Below, piece after piece: positions 1-6,044 of a DNA stretch of 6,044 bases (position 1 is the first letter of the stretch; every line of letters starts with the position of its first letter). Both the position numbers and the translations under genes were made by a program. Origin of the DNA: Caulobacteraceae bacterium (lineage in GTDB: Bacteria > Pseudomonadota > Alphaproteobacteria > Caulobacterales > Caulobacteraceae). The stretch lies in NCBI GenBank assembly GCA_013815405.1, contig JACDGF010000145.1, forward strand, positions 1 through 6,044, given 5' to 3'. The notes below the pieces were generated by a model. It was given only the letters and a program-made list of their open reading frames with translations, did not search any database and was not told where the DNA came from.

Positions 1-758
1 CCCAGCGCCTGGGCCGCGACCCCGGGGCCCCTCCCCTGGATATCCGCGGCCCCGCCGAGGTCGCCGCGGCGGTGAGCGCCTTCAACGAGATGCAGGAACG
101 CCTGCGCCGCTATGTCGAATACCGGACCACCATGATCGGGGCCATCGCCCACGACCTGCGCACCCCCTTGACCCGGCTGCGGTTTCGGATCGAAGCGGTC
201 CCGGAGGATCTGCGCGGCAAGCTGGCGGCGGATATCGACCAGATGGAGGCCATGGTCGCCGCGACGCTCGACTTCGTGCGCCATGCCGCCAGGCCTCGGA
301 AACGCCAGCGGCTCGAACTGGCCTCCCTGGTGGAGACGGTGATGGACGAGGCGACCGAGACCGGCGCCGACGCCGTGGTCGAACGCGCCGACCGCGCGGT
401 TATCGACGGCGACCCCCTGGCCCTCAAGCGCCTGGTCGTCAATCTGGTCGACAACGCCGTGAAGTTCGGATCGCTGGCCCGCGGCCGGGTGTTCGCGCAA
501 GATGGCATGGCCATTGTCGAGATCGACGACGATGGTCCGGGCATCGCGCCGGAAGAGGTCGAACGGGCCTTCGAACCCTTCCATCGCCTGGAGGCGTCCC
601 GCAGCCGGGACACCGGCGGCATCGGGCTCGGCCTCGCCGTGGTCCGCGCCATCGCCCGCGGCCATGGCGGCGACGTCGTCCTGGGCGCCCTGCCGGGCGG
701 AGGTCTTCGGGCCCGGGTCTCCCTGCCTTTGGCGCTGACGGCCGCTCTTGACGGGTAG
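1..758 (+). CDS. Sensor histidine kinase, C-terminal part (5' end outside window)
   Basis: This is the catalytic half of a membrane sensor histidine kinase, which autophosphorylates on histidine and passes the phosphate to a response regulator. The frame is open from the left edge (first full codon at base 3). A GTG at 72 is in frame, but the residues before it (LGRDPGAPPL, then a PAEVAAAVSAFNEMQ stretch) look like the end of a HAMP linker, so the gene starts upstream of the window. Counting from base 3, the visible peptide is 251 residues. The H-box AHDLRTPLTRLR has the phospho-acceptor at His50, the N-box is VVNLVDNAVKFG (Asn147, Asn151), the G1 box is DDDGPGI (175-181), and the G2 box GGIGLGLA follows at about 205-212. 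The motif style resembles EnvZ/RstB-like kinases. Sensor region, transmembrane helices and partner regulator are not visible. The gene converges on the AraC-type gene with 14 bases between stop codons, and I see no clear terminator hairpin there. Confidence 0.92.
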   Translation, partial: QRLGRDPGAPPLDIRGPAEVAAAVSAFNEMQERLRRYVEYRTTMIGAIAHDLRTPLTRLRFRIEAVPEDLRGKLAADIDQMEAMVAATLDFVRHAARPRKRQRLELASLVETVMDEATETGADAVVERADRAVIDGDPLALKRLVVNLVDNAVKFGSLARGRVFAQDGMAIVEIDDDGPGIAPEEVERAFEPFHRLEASRSRDTGGIGLGLAVVRAIARGHGGDVVLGALPGGGLRARVSLPLALTAALDG

Positions 759-772
759 GGTGGTTCGCCAAT

Positions 773-1543
773 TCAGGAAAGCATGAAATAGCGCCCGGGG
801 GTCGCGCCAAAAAGGCTTCGGAACGCCGAGACGAAGGCGCTGGAGGTGGAATATCCGGCCGACGCGGCGACTGTTTTGATCGGTGATCCGACGGCCAACT
901 GTTCGAGCGCGCCGAGCAGCGCCCGGTGGCGTCGCCAGCGGCCGAGGGTGACGCCGGTCTCGGCGACGAAGCGGCGCTCGAGCGTGCGGACGCCCAGTCC
1001 AACCGTCTGGGCAAGCCCGCCGGCGGTGACGGAAGGGGGCGCACCCTCCGCTATGAGCGCGACGGCGTGGCGGGTCGGCTCGCTCGAAGGTTGCGGCAAG
1101 GTGAACGGCGGCGCGTCCGATCGGCGAAACTCATCGAGCATGACCGTGGCGATGGCCGTATCGACGGCGACGCGTCGATCGAGCGCGGACTGGGCCGTGA
1201 CGCGAAGGATCAACGCTCGCAGCAGCGCCGACACCGTCACCGCGGCGCATTCATCGGGCAGGTCGGGCCACCAGTCGGGGCGAAAATAGAGGGTGCGAAA
1301 CGCACTCGCGCCGACGAAGCGCATCCCATGGCGGACCCCCGCCGGCGCCCACACGGCCCAAGTCGGCGGCGCGACCCAGGAACCTGCCTCCGTCCAGACG
1401 CGGATCAGTCCCGCGGACACATAGATGAGTTGGTGCCACTCATGGGCATGGTCATCGATCACCGCCCCGGCAGGCGGATTGGAGGCGGATGAGCGCACGA
1501 TCAGAAAGGGCTCATCCGAAACGCTCAGACGTTTTCTCGACAT
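773..1543 (-). CDS. AraC-family transcriptional regulator with N-terminal cupin-like domain
   Basis: This is a DNA-binding regulator of 256 residues, a normal length for single-cupin AraC-family proteins. The N-terminal part (about 10-110) has a cupin-type sensing pattern with a histidine-rich strand, DDHAHEWHQLIYVSAG (His32, His34, His37), and then a PAGVRHGMRF segment. The C-terminal part carries two helix-turn-helix units: about 175-195 (GGLAQTVGLGVRTLERRF) and about 222-246 (IKTVAASAGYSTSSAFVSAF), ending in the family signature FGATPGRYF. The linker RETG-like/GRWRRHRALLGALEQLA segment resembles the NimR (YeaM) subgroup, many of which control a divergent neighbouring gene. The ATG at 1543 is the only sensible start, although no Shine-Dalgarno sequence is visible before it. 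The gene is divergent from the VOC gene, with 57 bases between starts. Control of that gene is inferred from position only, and the ligand is unknown. Confidence 0.93.
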   Translation of the reverse strand: MSRKRLSVSDEPFLIVRSSASNPPAGAVIDDHAHEWHQLIYVSAGLIRVWTEAGSWVAPPTWAVWAPAGVRHGMRFVGASAFRTLYFRPDWWPDLPDECAAVTVSALLRALILRVTAQSALDRRVAVDTAIATVMLDEFRRSDAPPFTLPQPSSEPTRHAVALIAEGAPPSVTAGGLAQTVGLGVRTLERRFVAETGVTLGRWRRHRALLGALEQLAVGSPIKTVAASAGYSTSSAFVSAFRSLFGATPGRYFMLS

Positions 1544-1565
1544 CGATTGTCAGGATATCGGGATT

Positions 1566-1576
1566 GCGACGGTCGC
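1566..1576. repeat. Short inverted repeat between the AraC-type and VOC genes
   Basis: GCGAC and GTCGC flank a single central G, an 11-base inverted repeat inside the 57-base divergent gap. It could be an operator half-site pair. AraC-family proteins more often bind direct repeats, and an arm of five bases is easily found by chance in GC-rich DNA. Confidence 0.25.
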
Positions 1577-1588
1577 GCCAACCCGGAT

Positions 1589-1593
1589 AGAGG
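1589..1593 (+). promoter_or_regulatory. Ribosome binding site deciding the VOC start
   Basis: AGAGG lies 7 bases before the ATG at 1601. It favours this ATG over the in-frame TTG at 1547, which sits only four bases from the divergent regulator's own start codon and has no such site. Confidence 0.6.
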
Positions 1594-1600
1594 CTTGCAA

Positions 1601-1987
1601 ATGCCAAACAATCTCGCGTCCTTCGCCATCCACGCCGACGATGTCGACCGCGCCCGCGCCTTCTATGAAGCGGTGTTCGGTTGGGAGTTCGAGCCGTGGG
1701 GCCCGCCCGGTTTCTACCTGATCCACACCGGGGACGAGGCCTCGCCCGGCGTCCAGGGGCTACTCCACAAGCGGAGCGCGCCGCGCGCGACCGGCGGGCT
1801 GAACGGGTTCGAACCGACCTTTTCAGTCGAGGATGTCGATGTGATCGCCGCCGCGGTCGAAACCAACGGCGGCACGCTCACCATGCCCAAATCGGTGATC
1901 CCCACCGTCGGCGCCTTGATCCGCTTCCTTGACACCGAGGGGAACGACGTCGGCGCTATGCGCTACGACACGCCGCCGCACACCTAG
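1601..1987 (+). CDS. VOC-family (glyoxalase/bleomycin-resistance fold) protein
   Basis: This is a small 128-residue protein of the vicinal oxygen chelate superfamily. The first beta-alpha-beta-beta-beta module starts with FAIHADDVDRARAFYEAVFGW (residues 8-28), the standard VOC opening with a candidate metal ligand at His11. The second module starts at about 70 (GFEPTFSVEDVDVIAAAVETNGG) and ends with FLDTEGNDVGAMRYD (109-123). The usual second-module His and terminal Glu of glyoxalase I are not evident: Phe/Glu occupy the strand after GLNG, and Val-Gly follow the GN turn. Metal-dependent glyoxalase activity should therefore not be assumed. The frame can be extended to a TTG at 1547, but the ATG at 1601 has a better AGAGG ribosome site 7 bases upstream and sits right at the conserved domain start. 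It is convergent with the DUF1345 gene, 18 bases between ends. The substrate is unknown. Confidence 0.9.
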   Translation: MPNNLASFAIHADDVDRARAFYEAVFGWEFEPWGPPGFYLIHTGDEASPGVQGLLHKRSAPRATGGLNGFEPTFSVEDVDVIAAAVETNGGTLTMPKSVIPTVGALIRFLDTEGNDVGAMRYDTPPHT

Positions 1988-2005
1988 GCGGCCTTCTTCG
2001 ACTTG

Positions 2006-2650
2006 CTAATGATTGATCAATCCCGACAGGATGTTGATCCCCAAAGCGAGGACGGCGGTGTTGTAGAAGAACGAGGTGACGGCATGGGCCGTGACCAGGT
2101 TGCGCAGGGCGGTGGTCTGGACCGAGGGGTCGGAAACCTGCGCGGTGGCCCCGATGCAGATGGCGAGATAGGCGAAGTCCAGATAGGTCCCGGGCCCCTC
2201 TCCCGGAAACTTGAAACCCGCCTTGGCGCCGCCCTTTTCGACCGCCTGGAAATGGCGGTGGGCGTAGTGGACCACGAACACGGCCTGGAGCACCGCCCAG
2301 GAGGTTACCAGGGTCGAGCCGGCCAGGGCCGTCACCACCAGCCGCGTTGGCGCGGCTTGATCCTTGGCGCCGACAAGAGCCGCGACGATGGCCGCCAACG
2401 ACGCCAGGATGGCGGCCGCCACCAGGAGCAGGATCACGCCGCGCGTTTCGTCCTGGCGCGCCGCCCGCTCGCGCACCTCGGCTTGCGAAGCGGTGACGAA
2501 AAGCCGCGACATGGTCAGGATAAAGACGATGGCGCCCAGGTTCCAGCCGATCAGGGCCCGCGCCGGGGCCGGCGCGCCCAGGACCAGGGATACTGCCCAG
2601 GCGATGAGGCCGGTCAGCAACCCCAGCCCCAATCGCCAATGCGCCATCAT
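2006..2650 (-). CDS. DUF1345 family integral membrane protein
   Basis: This is a hydrophobic inner-membrane protein of 214 residues that matches the DUF1345 family pattern. The cytoplasmic or periplasmic loop carries the family-typical order HYAH (128-131), FKFPGEGPGTYLDFAYLAICIGATAQVSD (146-174), then a final helix with HAVTSFFYNTAVLALGINILSGL (189-211). I count about six membrane segments: roughly 7-25, 33-53, 71-93, 105-127, 156-172 and 186-211. The molecular function of this family is not established. I chose the ATG at 2650 because a GGTGG sits 9 bases before it (2660-2664). A TTG at 2668 in the same frame would add six residues but has no visible ribosome site. The gene begins 40 bases after the EgtB-EgtD stop on the same strand, so it may be co-transcribed with it. 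Any role in thiol transport would be speculation. Confidence 0.9.
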   Translation of the reverse strand: MMAHWRLGLGLLTGLIAWAVSLVLGAPAPARALIGWNLGAIVFILTMSRLFVTASQAEVRERAARQDETRGVILLLVAAAILASLAAIVAALVGAKDQAAPTRLVVTALAGSTLVTSWAVLQAVFVVHYAHRHFQAVEKGGAKAGFKFPGEGPGTYLDFAYLAICIGATAQVSDPSVQTTALRNLVTAHAVTSFFYNTAVLALGINILSGLINH

Positions 2651-2690
2651 CGCCAAAGGCCACCGCAATGGTGACCGGCGGCCGACGTGC

Positions 2691-4859
2691 TCATGATCCG
2701 GTCAACAGGAAGACCGCGAAGGTCGGCGCCGGGCTGACCCATTGGCGCAGGGGCTCCCATCCGGCGCGCCGGGCCAGATCCGCAAAACCCTCCAAGGTAT
2801 ATTTGTAGGAGTTTTCGGTGTGGATGGTCTCGCCGGAGACGAAGGAGAAGGTCCGGCCGGCCGCGTGCGCCTCGCCGCTCTCAAGGGCCTCGAGGTGCAT
2901 TTCCATTCGCCCCTCCAGCCGGTTCCACACCGCCCGATGAGCGAAGCCGGCAAGGTCGAAGTCACCGCCCAGTTCACGGTTGATGCGCGCCAGGAGATTG
3001 AGGTTGAAGGCCGCGGTCACGCCTTGGGAATCGTCATAGGCGGCGGTTAGGATGGCGGCGTCCTTGGCGAGGTCGACGCCGACGATGAACAGGCTGCCAG
3101 GGCCCAGGAGGCCCTTTAGCCGATGCAGCAGGGCCACGGCCTCGTCGGGGGCGAAATTGCCGATCGTCGAACCGGGGAAAAAGCCCACCCTGGGCCGATC
3201 CGCGGCCTCCGTGGGCAGGTCGCGCGCGCGGGTGAAATCGCGAACCACCGGCGTGACGTCCAGGCGGGGATAGTCGCCGGCTATGGCGGCCGCGCCGTCC
3301 CGCACCGCCGCGGCGCTGATGTCGATCGGCATGTAGGCGCCGATTTGAGGCGCGGCGTCCAGGAGCAGGCGGGTCTTGAGGCTGGCGCCGCTGCCCAGCT
3401 CGATGAGCACGGCGCCTTGCGGGACGCGGGCGGCGATCTCCGGGGCGACGCGCGTCAGCAAGGCGCTTTCCTGGCGGGTCGGGTAATATTCGGGCAGGTC
3501 GCAGATCACCTCGAACAGCGCCGACCCTTCCGCATCGTAGAACCATTTGGCCGGCAGGCTCTTGCGCGCCGCCGACAGGCCCGCGATCACATCGGCGCGG
3601 AAGGCGTCCTCGGCCGCCGGCTCCGGCGCGTCCATCGCCAGCCGCACCCCGGCGAACATCCATCGCTGATGGGGATAGTAGAAGTTGCGGTAGGAGGGGC
3701 GCGCATGGCCCGCGGGGGTGATGCAGGCGCCGCCCTTGAGCACCATCTGCCCGACCATGAATTTGGCGTTGTATTCGCCCACCGCGCCGGCGGCCGGGGC
3801 GAATCCGGGGTGTGGGGTGTAGGCGCTGGCCGTCCATTGCCACACCTCGGTGGCAAGCTGCTCAAGCGCCCCGGCCTCGGCGACGGCCGCGTGCTCCCAC
3901 TCCGCCTCGGTCGGTAGGCGCGCGCCGGCCCAGGCCGCGTAGGCGGCCGCCTCATAGAAGCTGACATGGACCACGGGCGCCTCGGGATCCACCGGAAGCG
4001 GCCCGCGAAGCGTCATCGTCCGCCAGACCGCGCCGTCTCGCTCCCAGTAGAGCGGCGCCTCCCATCCCTCCGCCCCGACCCTCGCCCAGCCGTCGGCGAG
4101 CCAGAACTCGTGGCGCCGGTAGCCGCCGTCCTCCATGAAGGCCAGCCACTCGCCGTTCGTGACCAGCCGGCTCGCCAGCCGATACGGAGGCAAGAGCACC
4201 TCATGGCGCGGCGATTCATTGTCGAACGCGAAGGCGCGCTCGTCGCGGCCGATCTCCACCCGGCCGCCGCGGATGTCGACGAAGTCCGGTGGACTGGTCG
4301 CGGGCGTGGGCCTCGCGGCGGCCTGGGCATAGGCGGGGGCCAGCGGCGAGACCGCGAAGAGGCTCAATATGTCCATCAGGATGAGCTCCTGATGCTGCTC
4401 CTCGTGGGCAAAGCCCAGGATGGTCAGGTCTCGCACCGACTTGGCGACCGGGCGCGACAGGAGGCGCTCCATCGCCAGGTCAACGTGGGCGCGATAGGCC
4501 ATCACCCGACCGGCGGACGGCCGGGTCAGCAAGCCGCGCGCGGGGCGGGGGTGACGCGCGCCCATCGCTTCATAATAGGAGTTGAAGAGGTAGCCGAAGA
4601 TCGGATCGAACGGTTCATACCCATCCAGATGGGGCGCGAGGAGGAAGGTCTCGAAGAACCAGCTGGTGTGGGCCAGGTGCCATTTGGTGGGGCTGGCGTC
4701 CGGCATGGATTGGGCGGTCTGGTCCTCCGGCGACAGAGGAGCGGCCAACGCCACGCTGGCGTTTCGGATCTGGCGGTAACGCGCGGCCAGATCGCCAAGC
4801 GCCGCAGGCTCGATTTGGGCCGTCGCCTCACGGGCCGGCGCATCGTCGGATGGCGCCAT
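2691..4859 (-). CDS. egtB-egtD: Bifunctional ergothioneine biosynthesis protein: EgtB sulfoxide synthase fused to EgtD histidine methyltransferase
   Basis: This 722-residue fusion carries two steps of ergothioneine synthesis. The EgtD part uses S-adenosylmethionine to trimethylate histidine to hercynine. The EgtB part is a non-heme iron enzyme that uses O2 to join hercynine to a cysteine-type thiol as a sulfoxide. Residues 20-170 form the DinB-like domain: WHLAHTSWFFE (His64) and HEEQHQE (His152, His156) supply the expected three-histidine iron site. Residues 190-410 form the formylglycine-enzyme-like domain (RLPTEAEWEHA at 314-324, LKGGA at 374-378, SYRNFYYP, ending FAGVRLAMDA). After about ten linker residues EgtD runs 419-722: KSLPAKWFYD, PEYYPTRQE (456-464), SAM-binding IELGSGASLKTR (486-497), PIDIS (Asp513), RDF (541-542), GSTIGNF (Asn568), AYDDSQGVTAAFN (Tyr608), HTENSYKY (Glu682, Ser684). 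The ATG at 4859 has GGAGA 7 bases upstream. The open frame runs further upstream to 5270, but that part is not EgtB-like and overlaps the MDR gene. Both halves look complete. Confidence 0.94.
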   Translation of the reverse strand: MAPSDDAPAREATAQIEPAALGDLAARYRQIRNASVALAAPLSPEDQTAQSMPDASPTKWHLAHTSWFFETFLLAPHLDGYEPFDPIFGYLFNSYYEAMGARHPRPARGLLTRPSAGRVMAYRAHVDLAMERLLSRPVAKSVRDLTILGFAHEEQHQELILMDILSLFAVSPLAPAYAQAAARPTPATSPPDFVDIRGGRVEIGRDERAFAFDNESPRHEVLLPPYRLASRLVTNGEWLAFMEDGGYRRHEFWLADGWARVGAEGWEAPLYWERDGAVWRTMTLRGPLPVDPEAPVVHVSFYEAAAYAAWAGARLPTEAEWEHAAVAEAGALEQLATEVWQWTASAYTPHPGFAPAAGAVGEYNAKFMVGQMVLKGGACITPAGHARPSYRNFYYPHQRWMFAGVRLAMDAPEPAAEDAFRADVIAGLSAARKSLPAKWFYDAEGSALFEVICDLPEYYPTRQESALLTRVAPEIAARVPQGAVLIELGSGASLKTRLLLDAAPQIGAYMPIDISAAAVRDGAAAIAGDYPRLDVTPVVRDFTRARDLPTEAADRPRVGFFPGSTIGNFAPDEAVALLHRLKGLLGPGSLFIVGVDLAKDAAILTAAYDDSQGVTAAFNLNLLARINRELGGDFDLAGFAHRAVWNRLEGRMEMHLEALESGEAHAAGRTFSFVSGETIHTENSYKYTLEGFADLARRAGWEPLRQWVSPAPTFAVFLLTGS

Positions 4860-4866
4860 GCTCTTG

Positions 4867-4871
4867 TCTCC
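4867..4871 (-). promoter_or_regulatory. egtB-egtD: Ribosome binding site of the EgtB-EgtD gene
   Basis: On the minus strand GGAGA lies 7 bases before the ATG at 4859. This settles the start and shows that the 137 residues of open frame upstream of it are not part of the protein. Confidence 0.75.
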
Positions 4872-4879
4872 GTGGGCGG

Positions 4880-4893
4880 CGGTCGATCGACCG
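4880..4893. promoter_or_regulatory. Perfect 14-base palindrome before the EgtB-EgtD gene; candidate operator
   Basis: CGGTCGATCGACCG equals its own reverse complement. It lies in the 119-base gap between the MDR stop and the EgtB-EgtD start, 20 bases before the ATG and just upstream of the ribosome site. The position would suit a repressor site or a 5' leader hairpin. No protein is assigned to it. I could not identify convincing -35/-10 boxes in the gap: a TTGACC (minus strand, around 4936-4941) has no matching -10 at normal spacing. Confidence 0.35.
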
Positions 4894-4978
4894 GGTCGAG
4901 TTATTGCGCCCCCGCCGAGCCGCGGGGCCATGGGGTCAACACGCGAAGAGCCCATCGGTTGCGCGCCCCCGTTCGGCG

Positions 4979-5941
4979 CTAGGGGATGAGGAGGACGCGA
5001 CCGACCGCCTGACGCGCTTCTATATAGGCATGGGCCGCCGCCGCCTCGCGCAAGGGAAACGCGCGGTCGACAAGCACTTTCAACTCGCCGCGCGCCGCTT
5101 CGTCGATCAGGCGTTGGATATTTCCGCGCACCCGGTAGGTCGCGATCTCGGCGCCCAGGAACACGCCGCGCAGCGCGCGGTTGCCGCCCATCATGGTCGA
5201 AACGTCCACCTTCATCGGCTCGCGGCCGGCCGCGCCGACCATCGAGATACGTCCTCGATATCCCAGGCACAGGATCGACGCCTGCAAAGTCCCGCCGCCG
5301 ACCGGGTCGACCACTAGGTCGACGCCCTTGTCGCCGGTGAGTCTCATCACTGACTGGACCACGTCCTCGCGCCGGTAGTTGATGGGATGGTCGAGCCCCA
5401 GGGGCGCGAGGCGCGCCAGCCGCTCATCGCTGGACGCGGTGGCGATCACCGTCGCGCCGGCGCGCTTGGCCAGCTGGATGGCCGCGACGCCCACCCCGCC
5501 GGCCCCGGCCTGGACCAGGACGGTTTCGCCGGCTTTCAGGGCGCCGAATTCGAACAGGCACTCCTCCGCCGTGCCGAAGGTCACCGGGATCACGGACGCC
5601 TGGCCGACATCGAAACCCCCCGGGATCGGCCAAGCGCTCGTGGCCGCCACGGACCTCAGTTCCGCGTGGGAGCCGGAGGCCCCGACGGTCGCCACCTTCT
5701 GGCCGACCTTCAGGTCGCCCGCCTCCGCGCCGACCTCGATGATCTCGCCGGCCGCCTGGTAGCCCACCACATGGGGCCGCGCCGTCAGCGCGCCGCGCCA
5801 CCGGTTCAGGACGTCGCCGCCCTCGACGCTGATCGCCTCGACCTTGATGACGACGCCCTTGGGGTGACATTGGGGATCGGCGACCTCCTCGTATCTGAAG
5901 ACGCTGGGATCGCCGTTATCATAATAGACGGCCGCCTTCAT
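4979..5941 (-). CDS. Zinc-independent MDR-family NAD(P)-dependent oxidoreductase (quinone oxidoreductase-like)
   Basis: This is a cytoplasmic medium-chain dehydrogenase/reductase of 320 residues, the usual length for the quinone-oxidoreductase branch, which reduces quinones or enone-type carbonyls with NAD(P)H. The N-terminal catalytic domain (1-115) opens with MKAAVYYDNGDPSVFRYEEV. Where zinc alcohol dehydrogenases have the GHE motif, this protein has GYQAAGEI (60-67), and the four-cysteine structural zinc lobe is absent, so it should be zinc-free. The nucleotide-binding Rossmann fold follows, with VLVQAGAGGVGVAAIQLAKRAGA at about 141-163 and VDLVVDPVGGGTLQ after it. The C-terminus AVGRVLLIP is typical and complete. 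The ATG at 5941 has GAGAGG 6 bases upstream and begins exactly at the family N-terminus. The gene lies upstream of EgtB-EgtD on the same strand. The 119-base gap allows either co-transcription or a separate promoter. The actual substrate cannot be told from sequence. Confidence 0.92.
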   Translation of the reverse strand: MKAAVYYDNGDPSVFRYEEVADPQCHPKGVVIKVEAISVEGGDVLNRWRGALTARPHVVGYQAAGEIIEVGAEAGDLKVGQKVATVGASGSHAELRSVAATSAWPIPGGFDVGQASVIPVTFGTAEECLFEFGALKAGETVLVQAGAGGVGVAAIQLAKRAGATVIATASSDERLARLAPLGLDHPINYRREDVVQSVMRLTGDKGVDLVVDPVGGGTLQASILCLGYRGRISMVGAAGREPMKVDVSTMMGGNRALRGVFLGAEIATYRVRGNIQRLIDEAARGELKVLVDRAFPLREAAAAHAYIEARQAVGRVLLIP

Positions 5942-5947
5942 CGCGCG

Positions 5948-5953
5948 CCTCTC
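5948..5953 (-). promoter_or_regulatory. Ribosome binding site of the MDR gene
   Basis: On the minus strand GAGAGG lies 6 bases before the ATG at 5941. It supports this start even though the frame stays open upstream to the window edge. Confidence 0.6.
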
Positions 5954-6044
5954 ATTGCCCCTGTCGTTCGGCTGGGAGTCTTGCCGCCATACGCGGTGAA
6001 AAGGAAGGCGCCGCGACTTCGGCGAACGTCGGGGGGCATCAGGC

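Noticed and set aside
759..772. Possible terminator between the convergent kinase and AraC-type genes
   Set aside because: The gap is only 14 bases and forms no convincing GC-rich hairpin with a T-run.
926..1492. Plus-strand open frame opposite the AraC-type gene
   Set aside because: Arginine-rich shadow with no domain; the minus strand has clear helix-turn-helix signatures.
2011..2022. 12-base palindrome GATTGATCAATC near the DUF1345 stop, considered as a terminator or binding site
   Set aside because: It lies inside the last codons, is AT-rich with no U-tract arrangement, and a 12-base palindrome is expected by chance in a window of this size.
2003..2674. Plus-strand open frame opposite the DUF1345 gene
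   Set aside because: Gln/Gly/Arg-rich shadow; the minus strand encodes a coherent membrane protein with family motifs.
3123..3917. Long plus-strand open frame (264 codons) opposite the EgtB-EgtD junction
   Set aside because: Shadow frame of low complexity with no motifs, fully covered by the real minus-strand gene.
3966..4982. Long plus-strand open frame (338 codons) opposite the EgtB half
   Set aside because: Arginine/glycine-rich shadow of a GC-rich gene, with no recognisable domain; the opposite strand encodes clear EgtB motifs.
4860..5270. Upstream extension of the EgtB-EgtD frame by 137 residues
   Set aside because: It is rich in Arg, Gly and Pro, has no EgtB similarity, overlaps the MDR gene antiphase, and the ATG at 4859 has a strong ribosome site.
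5976..5980. GAGTC (a GANTC site, the CcrM methylation motif of Caulobacter-like bacteria) upstream of the MDR gene
   Set aside because: A single site of five bases proves nothing about cell-cycle control, and the host group is only inferred.

Overview
The window is very GC-rich, has short intergenic gaps and long spurious open frames on the strands opposite real genes. Together with the protein styles, this suggests an alphaproteobacterium, possibly of the Caulobacter/Phenylobacterium type. That placement is a judgement from sequence style and was not confirmed by any search. I support six protein-coding genes, one of them cut by the left edge. I found no rRNA, tRNA, CRISPR array or insertion sequence.

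Left part (1-1987): the C-terminal part of a membrane-type sensor histidine kinase reads rightward. It converges, 14 bases apart, on a leftward AraC-family regulator with an N-terminal cupin-like domain. That regulator is divergent from a small rightward VOC (glyoxalase-fold) protein. Their start codons are 57 bases apart, so the regulator may control the VOC gene, itself, or both.

Right part (2006-5941): three leftward genes. In order of reading they are a zinc-independent MDR-family NAD(P)-dependent quinone-oxidoreductase-like protein, a 722-residue bifunctional EgtB-EgtD ergothioneine protein, and a DUF1345 membrane protein starting about 40 bases later. The central gene is the highlight. 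An iron-dependent sulfoxide synthase (EgtB) and a histidine N-alpha-methyltransferase (EgtD) are joined in one reading frame with a junction of only about ten residues. The domain order is opposite to fungal Egt1. In principle one polypeptide could convert histidine to hercynine and then to the sulfoxide intermediate. No egtA, egtC or egtE gene lies in the window, so the thiol donor and the final C-S lyase are not shown here.

The 119-base gap before the EgtB-EgtD gene holds a strong Shine-Dalgarno sequence and a perfect 14-base palindrome that could be an operator. The last ~100 bases at the right edge hold no gene I can support. No stretch over 300 bases lacks a gene.
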